Shown: positions 1 through 8,158 of the stretch, one piece after another
How the letters are laid out: each line of letters opens with the position of its first letter
How positions within the stretch are numbered: the first letter of the stretch is position 1
Assembly: GCF_001279525.1 (NCBI RefSeq)
Contig: NZ_LGDY01000025.1
Location: forward strand, 1 to 64,000
Origin: Nocardia sp. NRRL S-836
GTDB lineage: Bacteria > Actinomycetota > Actinomycetes > Mycobacteriales > Pseudonocardiaceae
Direction: 5' to 3'
Length of the DNA stretch: 64,000 nt
Position numbers and translations under genes: made by a program
Notes under the pieces: generated by a model
Seen by the model: the letters and a program-made list of their open reading frames with translations, nothing else
Told to the model about the DNA's origin: nothing
Database searches by the model: none

Positions 1-288
1 CAGCGGGTTGTTGCTCGCGGCGACCGCGACCGGGTCGGCGGCCATGCCGGACACGGAACCGGAGCCGGACGGGACCTGCTTGGCGTAGTCGGCACAGCCG
101 GGACCGACCAGGTCACGGGCCGGGTCCGCCATCGCGGACGAGGACGACGGAGCGGTCGAGGTCGCCGGGGTGGTGGCGGTGGTGGAGCTGCTGCCGCTCG
201 CCATGTCGCCCGAGCCGCACGCTGCGCCGAACAGGGCGAGCGAAGCGGCGCCGATGGCCAGGGCGGTGCTGCGGACGGTCTTGTTCAT
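1..288 (-). CDS. Fasciclin-domain lipoprotein (MPT83/MPB70-like), 3' end missing
   Basis: The reverse-strand frame opens at ATG 288 and runs off the left edge without a stop (96 codons seen). It begins with a lipoprotein signal peptide whose lipobox ends LFGAAC, followed by a Ser/Thr-rich linker. The stretch around [18 protein letters not shown] and [15 protein letters not shown] closely matches the start of the fasciclin domain of mycobacterial MPT70/MPT83. A GGAG lies about ten bases before the ATG. Family knowledge: secreted or lipid-anchored surface proteins of adhesion type. The fasciclin fold itself lies outside the window, so the call rests on its N-terminal part. Confidence 0.85.
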   Translation of the reverse strand, partial: MNKTVRSTALAIGAASLALFGAACGSGDMASGSSSTTATTPATSTAPSSSSAMADPARDLVGPGCADYAKQVPSGSGSVSGMAADPVAVAASNNPL

Positions 289-331
289 GACAGGACATCT
301 CCAGGGGGTTGCCGAACGGTTGTTGCCGGTG

Positions 332-358
332 ATTCGGCACCCCTGGACGAACGGATGG
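332..358 (-). promoter_or_regulatory. Candidate SigK-type promoter for the fasciclin gene
   Basis: Read on the minus strand, CCATCC (353-358) is followed 16 bases later by CGAAT (332-336). This resembles the promoter class used by SigK in mycobacteria, whose known targets include MPT70 and MPT83. It lies about 45 bases before the ATG of the MPT83-like gene. The match is by eye and the sigma factor is not in the window. Confidence 0.45.
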
Positions 359-438
359 GTGCGGTTACCCGTTCGTTACCAACCGCTTCCACGCCACACC
401 GGAGAGAACCGGGATTGTGCTGCGCGGCAACGACATCG

Positions 439-876
439 TCACCCCGCCTCGGGACACAGGGCGGCAGCCATGCCCTCCCCGCCACACCGCAGCTGCGCGA
501 ACACCGTCTTGCCGCCCAGTCTGAACCGCGTTCCCCAGTCACAGGACAGGGTGTGCACCATCACCAGGCCGCGCCCGCGGTGCTCACCGAGCCGCGATCT
601 GCCGCGCACGGGTTCGAGCCACGACGCGTCGTCCACCTCGACCGTGATCTGGCAAGGGTTCCGGCTGCGCGCGAGACGCAGTTGTCCCGGTCCGGCGGTG
701 TGGTCGACCACGTTGCGGACGAGCTCGCTCACCACGAGGACGACGTCGTAGCGGTGGTCGGGGCCGAGGTCGGTGAGAGCCGTGTCGACCTGGCCGCGCA
801 GAACGGACAGGTCGGTGTCCCTGTCCAGCCGGACGTCCAGGAGACAGGGCTGGGCGTGCTCTCCGGTTCTGGTCAC
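439..876 (-). CDS. Anti-sigma-type ATP-binding protein (HATPase_c_2, RsbW-like)
   Basis: This 145-residue protein starts at GTG 876, with GGAG eight bases upstream; the longer open frame beyond lacks family similarity. Visible GHKL ATPase features are the N box VVSELVRNVVDH, a degenerate D-G segment near VDDASW, and a late G-rich segment HRGRGLVMV. The size fits the single-domain serine-kinase anti-sigma or ATP-binding regulators abundant in actinomycetes. These bind a sigma factor or a STAS antagonist; the partner is not identifiable. It lies upstream of, and co-directional with, the fasciclin gene, 150 bases apart. Confidence 0.8.
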   Translation of the reverse strand: MTRTGEHAQPCLLDVRLDRDTDLSVLRGQVDTALTDLGPDHRYDVVLVVSELVRNVVDHTAGPGQLRLARSRNPCQITVEVDDASWLEPVRGRSRLGEHRGRGLVMVHTLSCDWGTRFRLGGKTVFAQLRCGGEGMAAALCPEAG

Positions 877-1066
877 GGTGGATCTCCGCCCTGCCGCACT
901 GGTTGGTCGGCAGTGCGGCGGCACCGACGCTACTCCCCCGCGTTTCGGCGGCCCTACCGGCCACCGGCAGGTTCGCCGAGGACCGGACCAGGAACCCCGG
1001 GAGCGACCTGTGACCAGCCGCACGAGACGCGATGTGCACGCGCGCGCCACGGGGGTATTCCGGACC

Positions 1067-1576
1067 ATGAGCGAGATCAGCGCAACGGACGTGCTGCTGG
1101 ACGGCTTCGACCGGGTCGAGCAGGCGGTGACGCGGGTTCTGGACGGCCTGTCCACCGACCAGCTCGTGCAGCGGGTGGGCGGTTCGGCGAACTCGATCGC
1201 CTGGCTCGTCTGGCACCTGACCCGCGTGCAGGACGACCACGTCGCCGACCTGGCGGGCACCGACCAGGCCTGGGTCGCCGACGGCTGGGCCGAACGGTTC
1301 GACCTGCCGCTGCCCGTCGCGGACACCGGCTACGGCCACGACTCCGGCCAGGTCGCCGCGGTGGTCGCGCCGGCTGAGCTGTTGCTCGGCTACCACCGGG
1401 CCGTGCACGAACGCACCGCCTCCTACCTGCGTGAGCTGAAGGCCGCCGAGCTGTCCACTGTGGTCGACGAGTCGTGGGACCCGCCGGTGACCCGCGCGGT
1501 GCGGCTGGTCAGCGTGATCGAGGACGACCTGCAGCACGCCGGGCAGGCCGCCTTCGTCCGCGGACTGCTGCCGTAA
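1067..1576 (+). CDS. DinB / DUF664 family protein (putative thiol-dependent enzyme)
   Basis: The 169-residue protein starts at ATG 1067. The repeated helical pattern and three well-placed histidines (WLVWHLTRVQ, GYHRAVH and DDLQHAGQ) match the DinB four-helix metal-binding fold. The LVWHL and QHAGQA motifs are typical of actinobacterial DUF664 members, some of which act as mycothiol-dependent transferases. The substrate is unknown. It stands alone between divergent regions, and a longer frame upstream shows no similarity. Confidence 0.8.
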   Translation: MSEISATDVLLDGFDRVEQAVTRVLDGLSTDQLVQRVGGSANSIAWLVWHLTRVQDDHVADLAGTDQAWVADGWAERFDLPLPVADTGYGHDSGQVAAVVAPAELLLGYHRAVHERTASYLRELKAAELSTVVDESWDPPVTRAVRLVSVIEDDLQHAGQAAFVRGLLP

Positions 1577-1657
1577 CGCCGAACGCGTCTCTCCGTTGCC
1601 GCACGGCTGCGGCGATCGGGTGAAATGGGCAGGCGCTCCTGTTCGGACGGCCGAAGT

Positions 1658-1677
1658 GTTCACCGGCGCCGGTGAAC
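1658..1677. promoter_or_regulatory. Perfect 20-bp palindrome upstream of the TerC gene
   Basis: GTTCACCGGCGCCGGTGAAC reads identically on both strands and lies 43 bases before the TerC start. It could be a dimeric regulator site or a small hairpin in the leader. No regulator is adjacent. Confidence 0.4.
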
Positions 1678-1719
1678 GGGAACCCGTAGCGGCATGGACG
1701 AGCGAGAAGTGGCCTGCCC

Positions 1720-2763
1720 ATGAGCGCCGAGCAGCTCGACATCAGCTTCCTCACCTGGGCGCTGACGGTCGGTTTCATCGTGCTGCTGCTGGCCGTCGAC
1801 CTCGTGGTCGCGGCCAAGCGCCCGCACCACGTCGGGTTCGGTGAGGCGACCGCGTGGACGGTGTTCTACGTGGCGGTCGCCCTCGGGTTCGGCGTGTGGT
1901 TCCTGCTGCACTACGGCACCGGGCCGGGCTCGGAGTACTTCGTCGGCTACCTGGTCGAGAAGAGCCTCTCGGTCGACAACCTGTTCGTCTTCGTGATCAT
2001 CATGTCGACGTTCGCGGTGCCGGACGAGCACCAGCACAAGGTGCTCACGTTCGGCATCGTGCTCGCGCTGGTCATGCGGACGATCTTCATCGCGCTCGGT
2101 GCCACGCTGCTGTCGTTGTTCACCTTCGTGTTCCTGCTGTTCGGCCTGCTGCTGATCTACACGGCCGTGCAGCTGTACCGGCACCGCGACGAGGACCCCG
2201 ACATCGAGGACAACGTCGTGGTCAAGACCTCGCGCCGGGTCCTGCCGGTGACCGACGACTACGTGAACGGTGACCTGGTCACCCGCCACGACGGCAGGCG
2301 CATGGTCACGCCGCTGTTCGTGGTGCTGGTCTCGATCGGGACCATCGACCTGCTGTTCGCGCTGGACTCGATCCCGGCGGTCTTCGGCATCACCGCCCAG
2401 CCCTACGTCGTGTTCGCGGCGAACGCCTTCTCCCTGCTCGGCCTGCGGGCGTTGTTCTTCCTCGTGCAGGGCCTGCTGGACCGGCTGGTGTACCTGTCCG
2501 CGGGGCTGTCGGTGATCCTCGCGTTCATCGGGGTCAAGCTGATCCTGCAGTGGGCGCACGAGGACGTCGACGACCGCGTCCCGGAGATCCCCACGCTGCT
2601 CAGCCTCGTGGTGATCGCCGTGGTCCTGGCGGTGGTCACGGTCGCCAGCCTGGTCAAGACCAGGCGCGACCCGTCGGCCAAGGCACGCCCCGGCTCCCTG
2701 CGCACCCGCCGGGCCGCCGCGGGCCGCGAGGAGCGGGAGCAACGCCCCGCACGCCGCCGCTGA
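1720..2763 (+). CDS. TerC/Alx family integral membrane protein
   Basis: The 347-residue polytopic protein has about nine hydrophobic segments. It carries the family-typical acidic intramembrane motifs: EKSLSVDNLFVF near residues 80-90 and FALDSIPAVFGIT near residues 210-225. TerC/Alx proteins are metal-ion (manganese-type) exporters also linked to tellurite and pH stress. The C-terminus is a basic cytoplasmic tail. It appears monocistronic, with a perfect palindrome just upstream. The specific ion and trigger cannot be read from the sequence. Confidence 0.9.
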   Translation: MSAEQLDISFLTWALTVGFIVLLLAVDLVVAAKRPHHVGFGEATAWTVFYVAVALGFGVWFLLHYGTGPGSEYFVGYLVEKSLSVDNLFVFVIIMSTFAVPDEHQHKVLTFGIVLALVMRTIFIALGATLLSLFTFVFLLFGLLLIYTAVQLYRHRDEDPDIEDNVVVKTSRRVLPVTDDYVNGDLVTRHDGRRMVTPLFVVLVSIGTIDLLFALDSIPAVFGITAQPYVVFAANAFSLLGLRALFFLVQGLLDRLVYLSAGLSVILAFIGVKLILQWAHEDVDDRVPEIPTLLSLVVIAVVLAVVTVASLVKTRRDPSAKARPGSLRTRRAAAGREEREQRPARRR

Positions 2764-2874
2764 CGTTCCAAACCCCCTCCACCGCATGAGCTGAACCGGC
2801 GAGCACGACTAGGCCGTTCGGGTTACCTTCGGACTCCTGGCGACTGGGCAACACCCCAGGGATCGGAGGTCGCC

Positions 2875-4999
2875 GTGCGCGCCGCACACGACTTCGTTCC
2901 CGCGTGGATCGACCCATGCTGGCCAAGCCGGACGGTGGCCGGCTGCGGGAGGGGCCGCAGTGGGCCTACGGGTACAAGCTGGACGGCTACCGGGTCGCCA
3001 TGCGGATCGCTGCGACCGGCACGACCATGCTGACCAGCCGCAACGGTCTCGACCTCACCGCCGAGTTCGCCGAGCTGACCGAGGTGTTCACCGCGGCGCC
3101 GCGAGGGCGTGCCGCGGTGCTCGACGGTGAGGTCGTGGTCTACAACGAGTCCGGCCAGATCGACTTCGGCCTGCTGCAGCAACGCCGCGGCCAGTTCCAG
3201 AAGCACCGCACCGCCCGGCGCGACGAGCCGTTCACCGACGTCCCGGTCCGCTTCCTGGCGTTCGACCTGCTGCAGCTCGACGGGCGGCTGCTGCTGGACG
3301 AGCCGTACGAGCAGCGGCGGCGCCTGCTCACCGAGCTGCCGATGCCCGACCCGTTCCGCGTCGCCGTCGTGCCGTCGTTCACCGCCGAGGAGCTGGCCGC
3401 CGAGCGCCTGACCCCCGCGCGACTGCTCGACCGGGTGGCCGCGCAGGGTCACGAGGGCTCGTCGCCAAGCGCCTCGACTCGCCCTACCTGCCCGGCAAGC
3501 GGCCCGACTTCTGGTGCAAGCACCCGCTCGTGCAGACGTGGGAGGTCGTCGTGTGCGGGTGGCGGCCGGGGCAGAGCGGGTTCACCGGCACGGTCGGCGG
3601 CCTGCTGCTCGGCGCGCACGACCCGGACACCGGCGAGCTGGTCCACCTCGGCGACGTCGGCACCGGCTTCACCCGCCAGGACCGCGACCTGCTCCGCGAT
3701 CGGCTGCGACCGCTGGAACGGCCCGGCCACCCCTTCGCGGCCACTCCCCCGCGCGAGGACGTAGTCCGAGCCAGGTGGGTGGAGCCGGTGCTGGTCGGCG
3801 AGGTGCGGTTCCGGCAGTTCACCCGCGGCACCGACGGCCGGCTGCGGCACACCGCGTGGCGCGGCCTGCGCGACGACCGCGACCCCGCCGAGGTGATCGC
3901 ACCACGGCCTGGCCGGTCCAGCCCACCGCCCGCCCAGCCCGAGGCCACCCCGCCCGCGGCAACACGGTCCAGGAGCACGTCGTCCGCAGCCATCCGTCCC
4001 AGGACGACATCGGTTGTGACCGCCCGGTCCACGCCCAGACCTCCCGCATCCGCTCCTGCCCGGCCCACGTCCGCGGTCGCCCCGCCGGAGACGGGCAACC
4101 GGGTCGCGGTCAACGCGGGCGGACGCACGCTCACCCTGTCCAACCTGGACAAGGTCCTCTATCCCGACGGCACCACCCAAAGGCGAGGTCATCGCCTACT
4201 ACACCCGCATCGCGCCGGTCCTGCTGCCGCACCTGCGCGACCGGCCGGTCACGTTCGTCCGGTTCCCCGACGGCGTGCACGGGCAGCGGTTCTTCCAGAA
4301 GAACGCCGACTCGGGTGCACCCGAGTGGGTGCCGGTCGTGCCGTTGCGCGGCGGAGGGTCGCGGCGCGGCGCCGACGAGGTCGTGAACTACCCGCTGCTG
4401 ACCGAGCTGGCCGCGCTGGTGTGGGCGGCCAACCTCGCCGCGCTCGAACTGCACGTTCCACAGTGGACCGTCGCGGACGGCGCGCGGAACCCGCCGGACC
4501 GGCTGGTGTTCGACCTCGACCCCGGGCCGGGCACCACGGTCGTGCACTGCTGCCGGGTGGCCGAGCGGCTGCACGACGTGCTGGCCGCCGACGGACCGGA
4601 CCCGGTGGCGACGACGTCGGGTCGAAGGGCCTGCAGGTCTACGCGGGGATCGACACCGCCGACCCGAGGTCCCCGTCGGTCTACGCGAAGTCCGTCGCGG
4701 TGGCGTTCGAACGGGAGACGCCGGGGCTCGTGACGGCGACCATGACGAAGGCCCACCGGGAGAACCGGGTCTTCATCGACTGGAGCCAGAACAACCCGGC
4801 CAAGACCACCATCACGCCGTACTCGCTGCGCGGCCGCGACGAGCCGACCGCGGCCACCCCGGCCACCTGGGACGAGGTGCGCGGGTGCCGGAAACCGGAG
4901 CAGCTGACGTTCACCGCGGACGACGTGCTCGACCGCGTCCAGGCCCTCGGCGACCTCTTCGCACCGGCCGGGCGGCACCGCGCGGCACTGCCCGGCTGA
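2875..4999 (+). pseudogene. ligD: ATP-dependent DNA ligase/polymerase LigD-like, frame broken four times
   Basis: A ligase-then-primase LigD-type protein (end-joining repair) can be followed across three frames. Translation most likely began at GTG 2875, preceded by GGAGG. The ligase part carries the nucleotidyl-lysine motif KLDGYR and a motif-IV-like HEG. A Pro/Ser-rich linker follows, then a LigD_pol domain with TLSNLDKVLYPDG, HGQRFFQKN, DLDPGPGT and WSQNNPAKTT. Joining the pieces needs one base added near 2913, one added near 3454, one removed near 4178 and one added near 4622. All four places are short G or C runs. This is either a pseudogene or a patch of sequencing error; no in-frame substitution stops were seen. 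No Ku gene is in the window. Confidence 0.8.
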
Positions 5000-5141
5000 T
5001 CCCGCAGCGCGACGCCGGCACCCGGTCGGGGACCGAGTTGTCGGCGCACCCGTTAGGCCCTACGGTCGTGAACCTGTTGGCCTGCAGTCGAGTTGAGCAC
5101 GCAGCTCGGTGACCGGACCTCGTCGCGAGGGAGCACCCGAG

Positions 5142-6665
5142 ATGCCGGACCCGGTTCACGACGCGCCTGACGGCTGGGCGGTCCACGCGGTGACGCGCGA
5201 CGGGATCTCGGTGGTCGCCGTGGCGGGTGAGGTGGACGTGCGCACCGCTCCCGCGCTGGCCGCGGAACTGATCGCGCAGGTGGAACTGGGGCCCTCCGCC
5301 CTGCTGGTGGACCTGGGCCAGGTCGAGTTCTTCGGCTCGTCCGACGTCTGCGCGCTGCTCGACGTGCACGACCGGGCGGTGCACCGCGGCGTTGCGCTGC
5401 ACCTGGTCGCTCCGGGGCCGAACGTGGTGCGAACACTGGAGATCAGCGGCCTCACCGGGGTCGTCACCCGGCACGAGACGCTGCGCGACGCGGTCCGTTG
5501 CGTGAGCCCCGCGGCACACCACCGGGTGAAGATCGCGCTGGTGTCCGAGCACGCGAGCCCGCTCGGCGCCGGCTTCGGCCAGGGCGCGCACATCGCACAG
5601 CTGTCGACCGCCTTGACCAGGCTCGGGCACGAGGTGGTGGTCTACACCCGAAAGGATGATCCTTCGGCTCCCGACCGGGTGCGCACCGACGCCGGTTACG
5701 ACGTCGTGCACGTGCGGGCCGGGCCCGCGTGCCGGTTGCCGGAGGAAGAGGTCGCGGGCCGCCTCGGCGAGTTCGCCGAGTTCCTGGTGCGGGAGTGGCG
5801 GGCCGGGCCGCCGGACGTGGTGCACTCGTACCACTGGACGTCCGGCCTGGCCGGGGTGATCGCGGCACACGTGGTCGGGGTTCCGGTCGTGCACACCTAC
5901 AACGCGCTGGGCACCGGGCGGGCGGGCTACCGGACCGACGCCGAGGCGCTGGCCGCGCGCAGGGCGTCGTGGATCGTGGCGTCGAACGCCCAGGAGGCCG
6001 CGGAGCTGGGGCGGCTCGGGGTGCGCCGGACGCGGGTCTCGGTCGTGCCGTGCGGCGTGGACACCGGCCTGTTCACCCCGGACGGGCCCGCCGCCCCGCG
6101 CAACGCACTGCGGCGGATCGTCGCGACGGGTGAGCTGACCTGCCACGACGGGTTCCCCGACGCCGTCGCCGCGGTGTCCACGATGGACGACACCGAGCTG
6201 GTGGTCGTCGGTGGGGGCGACCGGATCGCCGGGCTGCGCAAGCTCGCGGACGAGTTCGGCGCGCTCGACCGGGTGGTGTTCGCCGGCGTGGTGCCGCCCG
6301 CCGGGCTGCCCGCGCTGGTGCGTTCGGCCGACGTCGTGGTGTGCGTGCCGTGGTGCGACCCGTTCGGTGTCGCTGCCTTGCAGGCCATGGCCTGCGGTGT
6401 CCCGGTGGTGACCACCGCGGTCGGCGCGCTGACCGACGTCGTGGTGCACAACGTCACCGGCGTGCACGTCCCCGCGGGCAAGCCACGCGTACTGGCCCGT
6501 GTCCTGCGCCGGCTGCTGGCCGACGGGACGTGGCGCGAGGAGCTCGGCATCGCCGCGCGTGACCGGGTCGTGGCGCGCTACTCGCTCGACCGGGTCGCGA
6601 AAGAGGCTGCCGCGGTCTACGAACGCCTCGTGGCCGGATGCGGTCCCGGACGAGTGGTCGGCTGA
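5142..6665 (+). CDS. STAS domain fused to a GT4 glycosyltransferase
   Basis: From ATG 5142 (GAGGGAG upstream; an in-frame GTG lies at 5109) the protein has about 507 residues. Roughly residues 10-115 are a STAS domain of the anti-sigma-antagonist type: VVAVAGEVDVRTAP, then LLVDLGQVEFFGSSDVCALL with the usual phosphorylatable Ser context. From about residue 130 it is a GT-B, family GT4 enzyme: GQGAHIAQLSTAL, DVVHSYHWTSGLAG, VVPCGVDTGLFTP, and the late acidic motif CDPFGVAALQAMACGVPVV. The GT half resembles the enzyme at 8159-9343. A sigma-regulatory domain on a sugar transferase is unusual; the acceptor and donor are unknown. Confidence 0.85.
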   Translation: MPDPVHDAPDGWAVHAVTRDGISVVAVAGEVDVRTAPALAAELIAQVELGPSALLVDLGQVEFFGSSDVCALLDVHDRAVHRGVALHLVAPGPNVVRTLEISGLTGVVTRHETLRDAVRCVSPAAHHRVKIALVSEHASPLGAGFGQGAHIAQLSTALTRLGHEVVVYTRKDDPSAPDRVRTDAGYDVVHVRAGPACRLPEEEVAGRLGEFAEFLVREWRAGPPDVVHSYHWTSGLAGVIAAHVVGVPVVHTYNALGTGRAGYRTDAEALAARRASWIVASNAQEAAELGRLGVRRTRVSVVPCGVDTGLFTPDGPAAPRNALRRIVATGELTCHDGFPDAVAAVSTMDDTELVVVGGGDRIAGLRKLADEFGALDRVVFAGVVPPAGLPALVRSADVVVCVPWCDPFGVAALQAMACGVPVVTTAVGALTDVVVHNVTGVHVPAGKPRVLARVLRRLLADGTWREELGIAARDRVVARYSLDRVAKEAAAVYERLVAGCGPGRVVG

Positions 6666-6671
6666 GCCGGG

Positions 6672-6848
6672 TCAGCTCGGCCAGACCAGCGTCTGGTGCC
6701 TGCCGGTGTACTGCGCCGCGGGTTGGTCCTGCCGCGGCTGCTCCGCACCGGCCGGGGGCGCGGGGCACGTCGCGACGGCTCCCGAGGCAGCGGCTGCGCC
6801 CGCCACGTACTTGGCGTACAGCTCGTCGAAGATCGGCGTACCACTCAT
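6672..6848 (-). CDS. Small hypothetical protein (58 aa)
   Basis: ATG 6848 opens a 58-codon frame with strong G/C third positions, beginning MSGTPIFDELYAKYVAGA and ending in a Pro/Gln-rich tail. It is convergent with the STAS-glycosyltransferase gene, six bases apart. No Shine-Dalgarno sequence is obvious and no family is recognised. The codon pattern and the tight fit between neighbours are the only support. Confidence 0.5.
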   Translation of the reverse strand: MSGTPIFDELYAKYVAGAAAASGAVATCPAPPAGAEQPRQDQPAAQYTGRHQTLVWPS

Positions 6849-7190
6849 GCAGAAGATTGTGGCGACAAAATGTCACAGAAAGTGCACAGCGAACTGAAAT
6901 CGCATGATCAGGTGATTTACGAGATATTTTTTCACCCACATCGTGGTGGCGGTAACAGCACGCAGTGACCAAACGCAGCACAGCGCCCGGCCGGGTGTAC
7001 CGGCCGGGCGCTGTGGGGTGGCAGATCGCCGTGCTCGGAAACACGGCGGCACATGCCTGTTGACCACGCTCACGACGTTCGCCCGGCTCTCCCCCTTCGA
7101 CCGAGGGGACGGAGACGACCTTCCGAACGTCACGCGACGATCAGACCTGGGCACCGCACCGAGGCGCGGTCAGGCCGGTGTCGACTGGTC
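6849..7190. other. Gene-free stretch with AT-rich promoter-like part and a hairpin
   Basis: No convincing coding frame is seen. Bases 6850-6960 are markedly AT-rich for this genome and probably hold the promoter of the small gene reading left. The rest holds the strong hairpin at 6980-7014 and the trailer of the small secreted-protein gene. Confidence 0.5.
6980..7014. terminator. Strong hairpin, probable terminator
   Basis: Two 15-base arms (ACAGCGCCCGGCCGG and its exact complement) enclose a five-base loop. There is no U run, as is common for actinomycete terminators. It can end transcription of the secreted-protein genes arriving on the minus strand. Confidence 0.65.
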
Positions 7191-7511
7191 TCAGTCGTCG
7201 TCGCCGTGCGAGTGGTGGTGGTTGTGCGTCTGCGCCTCGTTGATCTCGGTGTCCGGGTTCGCGCACAGGCCGCTGTCGTTGTTCGACAGGATCGGCACCG
7301 CGATCACGTTCACGTCGACGTGGCAGACGTTGATGTCGCTGAGGATCTCGGAGTCCTCCATGTTGACGAGGCCAACCTGGTGGTTGTGCTCGTACTGCGC
7401 GGCGAGCGCCATCATGTCGCCGAACTCGTCGGCCTCTCCGGCGAACGCGGGCGTGCCGACCAGCATGAGAGCGGCACCGACAGCGGCAGCAGCAACAGTC
7501 TTCTTCAGCAT
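7191..7511 (-). CDS. Small secreted protein with His/Asp-rich tail (paralogue 1)
   Basis: This 106-residue protein starts at ATG 7511 with AAGGA upstream. A signal peptide (MLKKTVAAAAVG, ending GTPAFAG) is followed by a short mature region. The core SEILSDINVCHVDVNVIAVP and NNDSGLCANPD holds two Cys residues. The tail HNHHHSHGDDD could bind metal. The core is nearly the same as in the next gene upstream. The MLKK leader and hydrophobic Cys-containing core recall Streptomyces rodlins and other aerial-hyphae surface proteins, but the similarity is only general. The longer upstream frame is rejected because it precedes the signal peptide. Confidence 0.8.
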   Translation of the reverse strand: MLKKTVAAAAVGAALMLVGTPAFAGEADEFGDMMALAAQYEHNHQVGLVNMEDSEILSDINVCHVDVNVIAVPILSNNDSGLCANPDTEINEAQTHNHHHSHGDDD

Positions 7512-7618
7512 GAAGAATCGTTCCTTTCGGGCTTGACGTACGAGGTTTGACGATCTGCACGTACCGGCGAGAGGACCGGAGCCCGGCACCCCCGCCACAA
7601 CTCCGTGCTCACCGCTGC

Positions 7619-7640
7619 AGGCGGCGCGACTGCGCCGCCT
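7619..7640 (-). terminator. Hairpin after the second small secreted-protein gene
   Basis: AGGCGGCGC and GCGCCGCCT form a nine-base stem around GACT. It starts five bases past the stop of the gene ending at 7645, between the two paralogues. It may end or attenuate transcription before the downstream copy. Confidence 0.55.
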
Positions 7641-7644
7641 CACA

Positions 7645-7881
7645 TCACTTGTCGTCGGGGTTTCCGCACAGGCCGCTGTCGTTGTCCGACAGCACCGGCA
7701 CCGCGATGACGTTCACGTCGATGAAGCAGACATTGAGGTCGCTGAGGACCTCGGAGTCGTTCAGGTCCGCGACACCGACCTGCTCGGTGATGTCGAGATC
7801 AGGGGTGTCGGCCAGTGCCTGCGAGCCAAAACCGAGGAATGCGCCCGCGATAGCGACGGCCGCCCCTGCCTTCTTCAGCAC
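7645..7881 (-). CDS. Small secreted protein (paralogue 2)
   Basis: The 78-residue protein starts at GTG 7881, seven bases after a clear AAGGAG. The signal peptide (VLKKAGAAVAIAG, ending SQALAD) is followed by a mature part of about 53 residues. The block SEVLSDLNVCFIDVNVIAVP and SDNDSGLCGNPDD parallels its neighbour, with the two Cys conserved, but the His-rich tail is missing. The pair looks like a tandem duplication with divergent tails. The upstream 270 bases are AT-rich and probably regulatory. A cell-surface role is inferred; no family is assigned with certainty. Confidence 0.8.
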   Translation of the reverse strand: MLKKAGAAVAIAGAFLGFGSQALADTPDLDITEQVGVADLNDSEVLSDLNVCFIDVNVIAVPVLSDNDSGLCGNPDDK

Positions 7882-8158
7882 GTGAATCTCCTTGAGTGAT
7901 GGTATTTCAATCGGACCTGAGCCGTTCAGTTGATACCGGCCGCAACTCCGCGAGAACCGTATCGAAATACCTTCGCGGCACAAAATCCGACATCACGCTT
8001 TGGTGTGAATACCACCACTTGATCACACTATTGGGTGGTCCGCAGGAGTCGGCGTTTAGCAGTTTTCACGCATTTAAGCTGGCCCGATGTGATTCGCGAG
8101 CCGGACCGGGCTCCGAAGTGGTGGTGTTGTGCATCGACGACGGCGCCGGGCGTGTCGC

